Positions 17,519-26,576 are shown, counted from the first letter of the stretch. The stretch is DNA of 64,000 bases from Blautia sp. AF19-10LB (GCF_003461245.1 NZ_QTWS01000003.1:62001-126000); one strand, 5' to 3'. Made by a program: numbers and translations. The notes: generated by a model from the sequence alone, not told the origin.

Positions 17519-17578
17519 CCTTACTTCCTCCTGCATTACTGTTATGTTACACCCATTCCAGGTTTTGGATCGGACTGA

Positions 17579-17836
17579 TTACAGATTTGCTTCGAAGAAT
17601 TCTTTGAGGCCTGCAATTGCAGCGTCTTCGTCAGCACCTTCAGCTGTTACAGTTACAGTTTCGCCCTGTTTTACACCGAGGGACATCAGCATCATAAGCT
17701 GTGTAAGTTTCTTTGTTTTGCCGTCTTTTGTGATTGTGCACTCGGACTCATACTTCTTTGCTTCTTTTACAAGAAGTCCTGCCGGTCTTGCGTGGATTCC
17801 CAGTTCGTCTTTGATTGTGTACTCGAATGTTTTCAT
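17579..17836 (-). CDS. ptsH: Phosphocarrier protein HPr, lacking Ser46
   Basis: 85 residues, complete. The phosphorylation site His15 is in GIHARPAGLL. The second conserved region reads KLTQLMMLMSLGVKQGE. Aligned on MSLG with the Bacillus protein (KSIMGVMSLG), position 46 is Gln instead of the regulatory Ser that HPr kinase/phosphorylase modifies. Phosphotransfer through His15 should be normal. CcpA-type signalling by HPr(Ser-P) should not be possible through this copy, although a nearby Thr45 exists. It sits between the antiterminator and ptsI with a good GGAG. Confidence 0.93.
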   Translation of the reverse strand: MKTFEYTIKDELGIHARPAGLLVKEAKKYESECTITKDGKTKKLTQLMMLMSLGVKQGETVTVTAEGADEDAAIAGLKEFFEANL

Positions 17837-17881
17837 GTTGTTTTTCTCCTCTTCTTTATATATTTTTATTAATAAACATTT

Positions 17882-18718
17882 TTATTCGGTCTCACTGTCC
17901 AGCATGCGCTCCAGATGCATTGCCAGGTAGCCGATCTCGATATCCGGCATCGGCAGTCCCAGACGCTTCTCCATCTCATGACAGATCCTCTCGGCTGCAT
18001 CAAATGCCTCCGGGAACTTCACGGACATATATTCGTTCAGATTCATCTTGAGTTTCTCACCGTGAATCGTTCTTGCCACCATGTAACGTACATGGTTCAT
18101 CAGACGGTTATATGCCAGTGACATCACATCGATGGAATTGCCTGTTTCTTTCTCAACAAGAGAAATACATTCCCGGACAGTCCGGGCGATCTCCATGGCC
18201 TGTGAAACCTTTTCATCTACAATGGCTGAGTGAACATGAAGGGCGATATAACCCGTCTCATGTTCATCAAGCTCTATCTGAAGTTTTTGCTTCAGAAGAG
18301 GTGCTATACAGCCAGCCACCTTGTATTCCTTGTAAAACAGGATACGGATGTCTTCCGTGAGAGGATTGCTGATCTGCTCTCCCTTCTGGATACGCCGGAT
18401 CGCAAAATCAAGATGATCTGCCATCGGAAAAAGGATCGAACGGTCAACCTTGCCGAATTCCTTCTCTGCTTCTCTGAGCACTTCATTCGCAAGTTCCAGA
18501 CATACCGGAGAAACTGAATTAATGATCTCTCTGGCATCCCCGCGCTCTGTCAGTTCTTTGAGTGAGTAGACTCTGGTATCCTGTGGCACTTCGATCGTCT
18601 GTCCCACTTTCTTGCCAAAAGCAACTCCCTTGCCCATGATCAGGCATTCCTGATTTGAATTTCCTTCAAGTCCGATAAAAGAATTGTGATTTAATAATTT
18701 TGCTATCCTGTACTTCAT
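17882..18718 (-). CDS. glcT: BglG/LicT-family transcription antiterminator, probable GlcT
   Basis: A 278-residue protein. It has an N-terminal CAT RNA-binding domain (residues 1-55; KYRIAKLLNHNSFIGL and MGKGVAFGKKVGQTI) and two PTS regulation domains. Their conserved histidines are in MADHLDF and LHVHSAI (PRD1) and MNHVRYM and LAMHLERM (PRD2). Such proteins are phosphorylated by the PTS and, when active, bind a leader hairpin to prevent termination. The leader of the upstream ptsG gene has exactly such a terminator, so this is most likely its GlcT-type regulator. It follows ptsG by 27 bases. Confidence 0.87.
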   Translation of the reverse strand: MKYRIAKLLNHNSFIGLEGNSNQECLIMGKGVAFGKKVGQTIEVPQDTRVYSLKELTERGDAREIINSVSPVCLELANEVLREAEKEFGKVDRSILFPMADHLDFAIRRIQKGEQISNPLTEDIRILFYKEYKVAGCIAPLLKQKLQIELDEHETGYIALHVHSAIVDEKVSQAMEIARTVRECISLVEKETGNSIDVMSLAYNRLMNHVRYMVARTIHGEKLKMNLNEYMSVKFPEAFDAAERICHEMEKRLGLPMPDIEIGYLAMHLERMLDSETE

Positions 18719-18745
18719 CCGTCTCTTCCCCATCCAGGGTCGTTC

Positions 18746-20914
18746 TTACTGAAGAACCTCGATCTCAAAGAGCGGTTCTCCGGCTTTGATCTGACCCTCC
18801 TGCAGCAGATGGATTCTCTGATTATCCTCCAGTTCTGTACAAAGAACCGGTGATGTGATAGAAGGTGCATTCGCTTTCAGGTATTCCAGATCCAGCTTGA
18901 GCATCGGATCACCCTTCTTGACTGTCTGACCGCTTTCTACCAGTGCTTCAAATCCCTCGCCGTTCAGTTTTACAGTATCGATTCCCACATGGATCAGCAG
19001 ACTGATTCCTGAGTCTGTCACGAATCCAATGGCATGTTTTGTGTCAAAAACAAATGCAACTTCGCCGTCTTCCGGAGCACGTACAAACGGATCTTCCGGT
19101 GTTACAACGGCACCATCGCCCATCATTTTCTGAGCAAAAGCCTCATCCGGTGCAGTAGCAAGATCTGCTGCCAGTCCTGTGATCGGGCTGGAGATCACGA
19201 TTCTCTCTACGACCTTCTGTTCTTTTGCTTCCTGCGTCTTGTCTGCTGTTTCCTGAACGCTCTCTGTAGTTTCTGCTTCCGCATAAGTATCCGGTGCAGT
19301 TTCCAGATAGTCTTCAAGGTTTGACTTAATTACTGTTACGTTTGGCCCATAGATGACCTGAACGCCCTGTCCTTTGTGTACCACGCCTGATGCTCCTGTT
19401 GCCTTGAGGATTCCGTCGTTTACTCTGGAAGCATCTTTGACTGTACAACGAAGTCTGGTTGCACAGCAGTCGACATCACTGATATTTTTCTTACCGCCAA
19501 GACCTCTTGTGATTGCTTCGCTGACAGCGTCTTCAGAAGCTGCTGCTCCTGCCTGTCCTGCTTCTCTGCGGGCATTTACATCGGCCTTTGTGTAAAGTTT
19601 TGTTTCTGTGTCATCATCTTCACGACCAGGAGTCTTGAAGTTGAACTTCTTGATCATGAATTTGAAAATAAAATAATATAAGAAGAAATAAATAATACCA
19701 ACCGGGATTACTCTCATCCAGCTTGTCTTGGCATTTCCCTGAAGGATACCAAACAGGAAGAAGTCGAGCAGTCCGCCTGAGAATGTAAGTCCTACCGCAA
19801 TGTTCAGTATATGTGCGATCATATATGCAGTTCCGGCAAGAACTACCTGTACTGCAAACAGTGCCGGAGCAACAAACAGGAAGGAGAATTCCAGAGGCTC
19901 GGTGATACCTGTTGCCATACATGCAAGTGCCGCGGAAAGAAGAAGACCGCCGGCAGCTTTTTTCTTCTCAGGTTTTGCACACTGATACATAGCCAGAGCT
20001 GCTCCCGGGAGACCAAAGATCATAAAGATAAACTCACCAGAGAAATACCTGGTTGCATCTGCGCTGAAATGTGCAATATTTGCAGAATCAGCAAGCTGTG
20101 CAAAGAAAATATTCTGTCCACCCTGAACCATCTGTCCGGCAACTTCCATCGTACCGCCTACGGCTGTCTGCCAGAAAGGCATGTAGAATACATGGTGCAG
20201 ACCAAATGGGATCAGCGCTCTCTTAATAAGTCCAAAGATCAGAGTTCCTACATATCCGGAACCTGTTACCAGTCCGCCCAGTGCGTAAATTCCGTTCTGG
20301 ACAACCGGCCATACAAAGTAAAGAAGAATTCCCACAAACATATATACAATTGTGGAAATGATCGGTACAAATCTTGTGCCTCCGAAGAATGACAGTGCAT
20401 TCGGAAGCTGAATCCTGTAAAACTTATTGTGGAGTGCTGCCACACCAAGTCCTACGATAATACCGCCAAACACACCCATCTGTAAGGACTGGATGCCACA
20501 TACAGAAGTGATGGTTCCCTCCAGTACAGACTCAGCGATCTCACCATTGTCAAGAATCTGTCCTGTGATAGTCAGCATTGCGTTGATCGCTGTATTCATT
20601 ACGAAATACGCGATAACTGCTGATAAAGCGGATACTTCTTTTTCTTTTTTTGCCATACCGATCGCAACACCTACAGCAAAGATCAAGGGGAGGTTATCAA
20701 ATACTGCACTTCCTACCTTGTTCATGATCATCAGGAGGGCGTTCAGAATCGTTCCCTCACCGAGAATACTTGTCAGGTGATACGTTTCGATCGTGGTTGC
20801 ATTGGTAAATGAGCTTCCGATTCCGAGAAGAAGACCGGCTACCGGAAGGATTGCGATCGGGAGCATAAAGCTTCGTCCCACTCGCTGCAGAACACTGAAA
20901 ATCTTGTCCTTCAT
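18746..20914 (-). CDS. ptsG: PTS sugar transporter EIICBA, glucose family
   Basis: A 722-residue protein in the order IIC-IIB-IIA. The IIC membrane domain (about 1-405) has the GITEPLEFSFLFVAP motif and IPFGLHHVFYMPFW, typical of glucose-family permeases. IIB (about 450-530) holds the phosphocysteine region DVDCCATRLRCTV. IIA (about 570-720) has the phosphohistidine in LLIHVGIDTV and the second His in DTKHAIGF. It imports and phosphorylates a hexose, probably glucose, though N-acetylglucosamine or glucosides are not excluded. The ATG at 20914 follows AAAGGAG. Transcription is probably controlled by antitermination in the leader at 21003-21057. Confidence 0.88.
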   Translation of the reverse strand: MKDKIFSVLQRVGRSFMLPIAILPVAGLLLGIGSSFTNATTIETYHLTSILGEGTILNALLMIMNKVGSAVFDNLPLIFAVGVAIGMAKKEKEVSALSAVIAYFVMNTAINAMLTITGQILDNGEIAESVLEGTITSVCGIQSLQMGVFGGIIVGLGVAALHNKFYRIQLPNALSFFGGTRFVPIISTIVYMFVGILLYFVWPVVQNGIYALGGLVTGSGYVGTLIFGLIKRALIPFGLHHVFYMPFWQTAVGGTMEVAGQMVQGGQNIFFAQLADSANIAHFSADATRYFSGEFIFMIFGLPGAALAMYQCAKPEKKKAAGGLLLSAALACMATGITEPLEFSFLFVAPALFAVQVVLAGTAYMIAHILNIAVGLTFSGGLLDFFLFGILQGNAKTSWMRVIPVGIIYFFLYYFIFKFMIKKFNFKTPGREDDDTETKLYTKADVNARREAGQAGAAASEDAVSEAITRGLGGKKNISDVDCCATRLRCTVKDASRVNDGILKATGASGVVHKGQGVQVIYGPNVTVIKSNLEDYLETAPDTYAEAETTESVQETADKTQEAKEQKVVERIVISSPITGLAADLATAPDEAFAQKMMGDGAVVTPEDPFVRAPEDGEVAFVFDTKHAIGFVTDSGISLLIHVGIDTVKLNGEGFEALVESGQTVKKGDPMLKLDLEYLKANAPSITSPVLCTELEDNQRIHLLQEGQIKAGEPLFEIEVLQ

Positions 20915-21002
20915 TTCACATACTCCTTTTTCCTGTGCCTTTGGCACATCCCTAAATTTATTGTTAAGAAGTGAGTATGTGTATTATGTAGGTGTTTTTA
21001 TA

Positions 21003-21057
21003 CAAAAAAAAGGCACTAATACACATAAACACTCCTTGTTATGTATAGTTAATGCCT
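21003..21057 (-). promoter_or_regulatory. ptsG leader terminator with probable antiterminator (RAT) site
   Basis: The minus strand has arms AGGCATTAACTATACATAA and TTATGTGTATTAGTGCCT, followed by eight U. It lies between the promoter at 21091 and the ptsG start. A BglG-family antiterminator is encoded right after ptsG, so this is the expected target; the RAT hairpin would overlap the 5' arm of the terminator. Confidence 0.78.
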
Positions 21058-21090
21058 CCTAAATCGAGTTACACACTACAACCAAACAAA

Positions 21091-21119
21091 ATATAACATG
21101 GTCATAAACGCTTTGTCAA
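21091..21119 (-). promoter_or_regulatory. ptsG promoter
   Basis: TTGACA (21119-21114), 17 bp, TTATAT (21096-21091) on the minus strand, upstream of the antitermination leader. Confidence 0.72.
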
Positions 21120-21145
21120 GCTACTCTTTTTATTATTTTTTAATT

Positions 21146-21751
21146 TTATCTGAGGAAGGCGAAAGGCTCCTCGTCCTTCAGAAAATGCATCAGCATGTAA
21201 GCACACATGATGGCAACATTTTCTTCCTTAAGGATCCTTCTGACCTCGTCGCGGTCAGCGAGAACGACCTCGATCTCCTCAGTGTCCTCCTGGGCTGCCT
21301 TGCTGATCTCGCCGCTGGCATAGCCATAAACGGTTGCACAGGATTCGTCTGTCATGCCAATCGTGGTAAAGTATGGCTTCTCATATGCCGAATCTACCTT
21401 GAGCGGTTCGAGCTTCAGACCTGTCTCCTCATACATCTCGCGGACAGCACCCTCGTGAAACTCCTCGTTCGGCTCTACAAGCCCTGCCGGGAATTCATAG
21501 ATGTAACCGCCCAGCGCATAGCGGTACTGGCGGATCAGAACAACCTTATCCTTCTTCTCGCCGTAAACACTGTAAATGATCACTCCGTCCGGATCATTGC
21601 GTCCGGTCTTCATCTTGAGGGATGGAATGTCCTTTGCTCTGGATGCCACGTAATAAGATACCGGTGTATTATGTACGCTGGTCGCATCTACATGGTAGAG
21701 ATTGACGAAACGGTTGTCTGTAAGTTTTTGTACATCATGAATTTTTCCCAT
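21146..21751 (-). CDS. Nudix hydrolase (ADP-ribose pyrophosphatase-like)
   Basis: A 201-residue protein with a full Nudix box, starting at GLVEPNEEFHEG and ending REMYEETGL, that fits the Gx5Ex7REUxEExGU consensus. The preceding block QYRYALGGYIYEFPAGL is typical of ADP-ribose/NDP-sugar diphosphatases, which hydrolyse nucleoside diphosphate-X compounds with Mg2+. The substrate cannot be fixed from sequence. It lies 73 bases downstream of ribU on the same strand and may share its transcript. A flavin-nucleotide role is therefore possible but only suggested by position. Confidence 0.85.
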   Translation of the reverse strand: MGKIHDVQKLTDNRFVNLYHVDATSVHNTPVSYYVASRAKDIPSLKMKTGRNDPDGVIIYSVYGEKKDKVVLIRQYRYALGGYIYEFPAGLVEPNEEFHEGAVREMYEETGLKLEPLKVDSAYEKPYFTTIGMTDESCATVYGYASGEISKAAQEDTEEIEVVLADRDEVRRILKEENVAIMCAYMLMHFLKDEEPFAFLR

Positions 21752-21824
21752 ATTATAGAGAACCTTCTTTCCTGCACGAATCTACCGTGCAATATTATAC
21801 TGTGTGTTCTCCGGTGTGAATGAA

Positions 21825-22460
21825 TCAGTCACCCTTGAGAACTACGCGGATTCGTTTGTAAATAAAGAACACGATCACTGACATCAGGATATATTTGAAT
21901 AAGTTAAATGGAACAATGATCAGTGCAACGAAACCAAGAAGACTGTTTACGGAATGATTTACTGCTGCTCCCATTTCGATGAAAGCTTCGATTGGCATAC
22001 CAAATGCTTTACCATATGCCGGAAGAAGAACAAATGCATTCATCAGGCAGGCTGCTGCTGTTGTCAGTACTGTACCTGCTGCCATTCCCATAACTGCATG
22101 CTTACGGCTCTTTACATTGTGGAGTCTGTAGATCAGTCCTGCCGGTACTACAAATGTACATCCAAAAAGGAAGTTTGCAAAATCACCAACACCTGCTGTT
22201 ACAGTTCCCATTGTCACCAGATGCACCAGAATCTTGACAAGCTCGATAAAAATACCTGCTACCGGTCCCATCGCAAAAGCTCCTACCAGTACCGGGATTT
22301 CTGAGAAATCCAGCTGATAGAAAGACGGCGCCAGGAACGGAATTGGAAATTCAAAATTCATTAAGATTCCGGCAAGAGCTCCCAGCATTGCAATCTGTGT
22401 GATCGTCCGGGTACGGCTCCTCTGCATTACATTTCCATTTCTTAAAACCTGTTCACTCAT
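21825..22460 (-). CDS. ribU: Riboflavin ECF transporter S component RibU
   Basis: A 211-residue membrane protein with about six helices. The first helix region holds IAMLGALAGILMNFEFPIP and LDFSEIPVLVGAFAMGP, which are typical of RibU-type S components. It binds riboflavin and docks onto a shared EcfA/A'/T energising module, not present in this window. Assignment to riboflavin is supported strongly by the FMN riboswitch and terminator directly upstream. Its flavin supply is relevant to the FMN-binding electron transfer proteins encoded at 56.5-61 kb. Confidence 0.9.
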   Translation of the reverse strand: MSEQVLRNGNVMQRSRTRTITQIAMLGALAGILMNFEFPIPFLAPSFYQLDFSEIPVLVGAFAMGPVAGIFIELVKILVHLVTMGTVTAGVGDFANFLFGCTFVVPAGLIYRLHNVKSRKHAVMGMAAGTVLTTAAACLMNAFVLLPAYGKAFGMPIEAFIEMGAAVNHSVNSLLGFVALIIVPFNLFKYILMSVIVFFIYKRIRVVLKGD

Positions 22461-22558
22461 ACTTCTCTCTCCTTTGAATTATCTTTTTTTAAAAGAAAAT
22501 TCTACGCTATGCTGTGGCAAACGACTCTTATTTGTAAAAAGAAATCGATTTTGCAGCA

Positions 22559-22588
22559 TAAAAAATCCCCGGAATCATCTTCCCGGGG
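22559..22588 (-). terminator. Riboswitch-controlled terminator of ribU
   Basis: Minus-strand stem CCCCGGGAAGATGATTCCGG closing with GG and followed by ATTTTTT. It lies between the FMN aptamer and the ribU start and is the expression platform. Confidence 0.85.
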
Positions 22589-22611
22589 TACTGAGCACGT
22601 ATGAATTATTC

Positions 22612-22756
22612 GTGTTCTTCTCTCATCCAGACTTTACTGTCGGTTCCGGAATTCTGGCTCTCTGTAAGCCAGTCACCAGATCAGCCGCATTACGCGGGTC
22701 GCGGACTATACCGCCGGTAGGGAATTCCGATCTTCTGTAAATCAGTCACCCTGCCC
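22612..22756 (-). promoter_or_regulatory. FMN riboswitch (RFN element)
   Basis: The minus strand contains the conserved RFN segments in order: GGGGCAGGGTGA near 22756, GATCGGAATTCCCTACCGG, GCGGTATAGTCCGCGACCCG, ATCTGGTGACTGGC, and GAACCGACAGTAAAGTCTGG with ATGAGAGAAGAACACG. The five-helix junction architecture is complete. FMN binding should favour the terminator at 22559-22588 and shut off ribU. Confidence 0.95.
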
Positions 22757-22783
22757 CGAAGAATTTTCTTTTATCTGAGAGAT

Positions 22784-22812
22784 ATTATACAACTAACTTT
22801 CTTACAATGCAA
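22784..22812 (-). promoter_or_regulatory. ribU/FMN riboswitch promoter
   Basis: TTGCAT (22812-22807), 17 bp, TATAAT (22789-22784) on the minus strand, about 25 bases before the RFN element. Confidence 0.72.
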
Positions 22813-22819
22813 TAGAAAA

Positions 22820-22872
22820 TAATAAAGACACTGACAATTTTGAAAAACATTTTCAAAAATATATCAGTGTCT
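22820..22872 (-). terminator. Intrinsic terminator of the BMP-type ABC operon
   Basis: Minus-strand arms AGACACTGA and TCAGTGTCT with a nested TTTTGAAAA/TTTTCAAAA stem, followed by TTATTATTTTC. It overlaps the ribU promoter region. Confidence 0.8.
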
Positions 22873-22894
22873 CTATGAATTTAATACTATATTC

Positions 22895-23875
22895 TTATCG
22901 TTCTTCGCGGAAATACGGAAGTCCCAGTGCAGCCGGCGGCTGATGCTCTTTCTTCTTTCGGAAGCTTGTGAATACCAGAACGATGATGGTTACGACATAT
23001 GGAAGAGCCTTGAATACTTCCTGCATGCTTCTTCCGAGTCCCGGAATATACAGGTACAGGATGTAAAGTGCCCCAAAGAGGAATGCTCCCCAGATCGCAT
23101 TGAGCGGTTTCCACAGCGCAAAAATAACCAGTGCGACTGCAAGCCATCCACGGTCACCAAAGCCGTTATCTGTCCAGGTTCCGCCGGAGTATTCCATTAC
23201 GAAATACAGACCGCCAAGTCCTGCCAGGCCTGCACCGATACAGGTTGACAGATATTTGTATTTGATAACGTTGATACCGGCTGCATCTGCAGTTCCCGGG
23301 TTCTCACCGATCGCACGGAGGTTCAGTCCCATTCTCGTTTTAAATAAGAAGAATGACAGTGCGATCGCTGCGATCACACAGAGATAAGTCATAAATCCGT
23401 AGTTAAATAAGATCGGTCCGATTACAGGGATCTTGGATAAGCCAGGGATTTTTGCCGTATAGGCACTTCCTGTTACCTTAACAGAAATCTGTCCGACACC
23501 ACCGGCAAGTTTGGAGATGGAACCACCAAAGAAGTTACCAAATCCAGTACCAAAGATGGTAAGGGCAAGACCTGTTACGTTCTGGTTTACACGAAGTGTG
23601 ATCGTCAGGATACTGTAGATCAGTCCACCGATCATTGCACATGCAAATGCACATACAAACGATATCAGAACTCCGACAAAAGCATTCGGGTTCGGATTGT
23701 CTTTTTCATAAAGGAAGGCTCCCATCAGTCCGGCGATACCTCCCATGTACATGATTCCCGGGATACCAAGGTTCAGGTTACCGGATTTTTCCGTCATGAT
23801 CTCTCCAAGCGCACCATACAGAATACAGATGCCCTGGACAATTGCTTTTTGAATAAAAATGGTCAGTACACTCAT
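22895..23875 (-). CDS. BMP-type ABC transporter permease 2 (NupQ-like)
   Basis: A 326-residue protein with eight to ten membrane helices of the BPD_transp_2 (simple sugar/nucleoside) permease family. Signature stretches are YGALGEIMTEKSGNLNLGIPG at the N-terminus and GENPGTADAAGINVIKYKY, the cytoplasmic coupling region facing the ATPase. It pairs with the permease at 23888, the ATPase at 24960 and the lipoprotein-like binding protein at 26577. This is the BmpA-NupOPQ arrangement used for nucleosides. The ATG follows AGGAGGAAGATGCA. Confidence 0.88.
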   Translation of the reverse strand: MSVLTIFIQKAIVQGICILYGALGEIMTEKSGNLNLGIPGIMYMGGIAGLMGAFLYEKDNPNPNAFVGVLISFVCAFACAMIGGLIYSILTITLRVNQNVTGLALTIFGTGFGNFFGGSISKLAGGVGQISVKVTGSAYTAKIPGLSKIPVIGPILFNYGFMTYLCVIAAIALSFFLFKTRMGLNLRAIGENPGTADAAGINVIKYKYLSTCIGAGLAGLGGLYFVMEYSGGTWTDNGFGDRGWLAVALVIFALWKPLNAIWGAFLFGALYILYLYIPGLGRSMQEVFKALPYVVTIIVLVFTSFRKKKEHQPPAALGLPYFREER

Positions 23876-23887
23876 TGCATCTTCCTC

Positions 23888-24967
23888 CTATTTCTTTGCA
23901 CGCTTTACTCTGTAATTGATAAAAAATTCTGCTCCGATCAGGAAAAACAGAATGATTCCAAGGATTACATCAGATGCATTCTCGTTCAGTCCATACTGTG
24001 TCGCGATCTGAACAGCACCCTGATCCATGAATACGATACCAAAAGAAACAGCTACCATAATAAAGGTATTGAATTTTGAAAGCCACGCAACGATGATCGC
24101 TGTAAATCCGCGGCCACCTGCTGTCGCAGTAGAGATCGTATGGCTCGCGCCGCTGACAATTACAAATCCTGCGATACCGCAGATCGCACCGGAAATTGCC
24201 ATGGTACGGATGATGACTTTCTTTACATGGATACCTGCATATCTGGCGGTATTTTCACTCTCACCGACTACAGCGATCTCATAACCCTGTTTGCAGTATT
24301 TCAGGTAGATGAACATACCGACTGTCAGGATCAGGACGATCAGCACATTCCATCCATATTTCTGTCCAAAGAGCTCTGGCAGCCATCCTGCCTGTGTTGC
24401 CTGATTGATGATACCGACTGTATTGGATCCTTTTGGATTTTCCCAGAAAACAATGCAGTAGGTAATGACCTGCATCGCAACGTAGTTCAGCATCAGTGTG
24501 AACAGTGTCTCATTGGTATTCCAGTATGCCTTGAATACTGCCGGGATCATTCCCCAGATCATGCCGCCAATGGCACTTGCAATAAACATTACGATCAGAA
24601 GCAGAATCGGTGACATTTTGTCCCCTGCATAGATCATTACTGCTGCAGAGCATGCTCCACCGATCAGGATCTGGCCTTCTGCACCGATGTTCCAGAATTT
24701 CATCTTGAATGCCGGTGCAAGACCGATCGCGATACACAGAAGGATCATCGTATCACGGATCGTCTGCCAGATACGGCGCTCGGAGCCCATGGCTCCATCC
24801 CAGATTGCCTTGTATACATCTACCGGATTCATTTTGACAAGTGCCACGATCACTGCACCACACACGATCAGTGCAAGGATCAGTGCGATAAAACGGATCA
24901 GAAGTCTTTCCTGCCATCCGGCTTTGTTTCTTCGTTTACTTACCTGTAAGAAAGGTTCTTTATTCAT
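23888..24967 (-). CDS. BMP-type ABC transporter permease 1 (NupP-like)
   Basis: A 359-residue permease with an N-terminal cytoplasmic stretch and about ten helices. FKMKFWNIGAEGQILIGGAC and the coupling helix region GESENTARYAGIHVKKVIIR are family hallmarks. It forms the heteromeric channel with the 22895-23875 permease. Its ATG overlaps the 3' end of the ATPase gene by eight bases, indicating translational coupling. Confidence 0.88.
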   Translation of the reverse strand: MNKEPFLQVSKRRNKAGWQERLLIRFIALILALIVCGAVIVALVKMNPVDVYKAIWDGAMGSERRIWQTIRDTMILLCIAIGLAPAFKMKFWNIGAEGQILIGGACSAAVMIYAGDKMSPILLLIVMFIASAIGGMIWGMIPAVFKAYWNTNETLFTLMLNYVAMQVITYCIVFWENPKGSNTVGIINQATQAGWLPELFGQKYGWNVLIVLILTVGMFIYLKYCKQGYEIAVVGESENTARYAGIHVKKVIIRTMAISGAICGIAGFVIVSGASHTISTATAGGRGFTAIIVAWLSKFNTFIMVAVSFGIVFMDQGAVQIATQYGLNENASDVILGIILFFLIGAEFFINYRVKRAKK

Positions 24968-26498
24968 TGACAGCCCCTCCTTTTTCGTGCTTCGTCATGA
25001 GAAGACCGATTCCTTCTTTGGTCGCTGTTCTTCCGTCAACCACTCCGCTGATCCTGCCGCCACAGAGAACTGCGATACGGTCACAGAGTTCCAGTACAAC
25101 GTCCAGATCCTCAATGACGCAGACAACTGCAACGCCTTTTTTCTTCTGTTCGTTCAGAAGCTGATAGATAACATGAGAAGTGTTGATATCCACGCCTCGT
25201 GTCGGGAAAGCGACAAGGAGAACTTTCGGGTTCTGTGCGATCTCACGTCCAACCAGAACTTTCTGGACATTTCCACCGGACATCTGGCGGACCGGAGCGG
25301 AAATACTCGGTGTCATGACTTCAAGCTGATCTTTGATCTTCTGTGCAAGGGCTCTCGGACCTTTACGGTCGAGGAAAGGACTTTTGCCGTTGCGGTAGCT
25401 TCTAAGCATCATATTATCGGTCATATCCATGTCTCCGACGAGTCCCATACCGATACGGTCCTCAGGAACGAAAGCAAGACTGATTCCTGCTTCATTGATA
25501 GAAATGGAATCCATTCCAGAAAGTTCCATTCCGCTTCCATTGTCATCCAGAAGTCGGATGGAACCACTTTCTACATCCTGCAGACCGGCGATCGCCTCCA
25601 GAAGTTCCTTCTGGCCGCTTCCGGAAATACCGGCAATACCAAGGATCTCACCTGTGTTTACTGTCAGATCTACATCATCCAGAGTTTTGACATCGTCTTT
25701 GTCCTTACAGTTTACGCCTTCAATGACCAGGCGCGGCTTTATATTCTCCGGCTTCGGACGCTCGATATTCAGGTCAACTCTTGCGCCAACCATCATTTCA
25801 GAAAGGCTCTGCACATTTGCCTGGGCAGTTTCCACAGTGTCAATATACTGGCCTTTACGGAGGATCGCCACGCGGTCAGACAGTGCAAGAACCTCCTGCA
25901 GTTTATGCGTGATAATGATGATCGCACATCCGTCATCTCTCATGTTACGAAGGATATCAAATAATCTGTCGGCTTCCTGCGGTGTCAGCACGGCTGTCGG
26001 CTCATCCAGTATCAGGATCCTGGCACCACGATAAAGCATCTTTACGATTTCGACGGTCTGTTTCTCGGAAACGGACATTTCGTAGATTTTCTTTGAAAGA
26101 TCTAGGTCAAATCCGTACTTGTTGACCAGTTTCTGGATATCCTCTGTGATCTTTTTCATATTGAGTCTTGCCTTGCCCGGCAGACCCAGGACGATATTTT
26201 CGGCTGCTGTCAGTACATCTACCAGTTTGAAATGCTGATGTACCATACCGATTCCAAGTTCGTAGGAATCCTTCGGCGAACAGATTGTTACCTCCTTGCC
26301 ATTTACAAAAATATGTCCTTCATCCGGATAATAAATTCCGTAGATCATATTCATGAGAGTTGTCTTGCCGCTTCCGTTTTCACCCAGGATCGCAAGAATC
26401 TCTGATTTTCTCAGCGTGAGATTTACATGGTCATTCGCCTGGACGGATCCAAAACGCTTGGAAATATCCTTAAGTTCAAGTGCATAAGTTTCTCCCAC
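24960..26498 (-). CDS. BMP-type ABC transporter ATPase (NupO-like, two ABC domains)
   Basis: About 512 residues with two tandem ABC domains. The first has Walker A GENGSGKTT, the variant signature MSVSEKQTVEIV and Walker B ILILDEPTAVL. The second has a degenerate P-loop (GISGSGQKELLEAI), signature MSGGNVQKVLVG and a non-canonical Walker B (VLLVAFPTRGVD). Such asymmetric double ATPases are normal for sugar and nucleoside importers of this class. For the start, ATG 26504 sits one base after GGAGGG, too close for use. The GTG at 26498 is seven bases from it and is preferred, giving GETYALELKDISKRFG. Confidence 0.87.
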   Translation of the reverse strand: MGETYALELKDISKRFGSVQANDHVNLTLRKSEILAILGENGSGKTTLMNMIYGIYYPDEGHIFVNGKEVTICSPKDSYELGIGMVHQHFKLVDVLTAAENIVLGLPGKARLNMKKITEDIQKLVNKYGFDLDLSKKIYEMSVSEKQTVEIVKMLYRGARILILDEPTAVLTPQEADRLFDILRNMRDDGCAIIIITHKLQEVLALSDRVAILRKGQYIDTVETAQANVQSLSEMMVGARVDLNIERPKPENIKPRLVIEGVNCKDKDDVKTLDDVDLTVNTGEILGIAGISGSGQKELLEAIAGLQDVESGSIRLLDDNGSGMELSGMDSISINEAGISLAFVPEDRIGMGLVGDMDMTDNMMLRSYRNGKSPFLDRKGPRALAQKIKDQLEVMTPSISAPVRQMSGGNVQKVLVGREIAQNPKVLLVAFPTRGVDINTSHVIYQLLNEQKKKGVAVVCVIEDLDVVLELCDRIAVLCGGRISGVVDGRTATKEGIGLLMTKHEKGGAVNE

Positions 26499-26532
26499 TG
26501 TCATTCCCTCCTTTTTTCTGTCTATAGACAAG

Positions 26533-26564
26533 AAAAAAGCAGAGCTGCTGACGAGCAGCCCTGC
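26533..26564 (-). terminator. Intercistronic terminator between binding protein and ATPase genes
   Basis: Minus-strand arms GCAGGGCTGCT and AGCAGCTCTGC followed by TTTTTTCTTG. It probably stops part of the transcription, so the binding protein is made in excess over the membrane components. Confidence 0.8.
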
Positions 26565-26576
26565 CTGTTTCAAATC

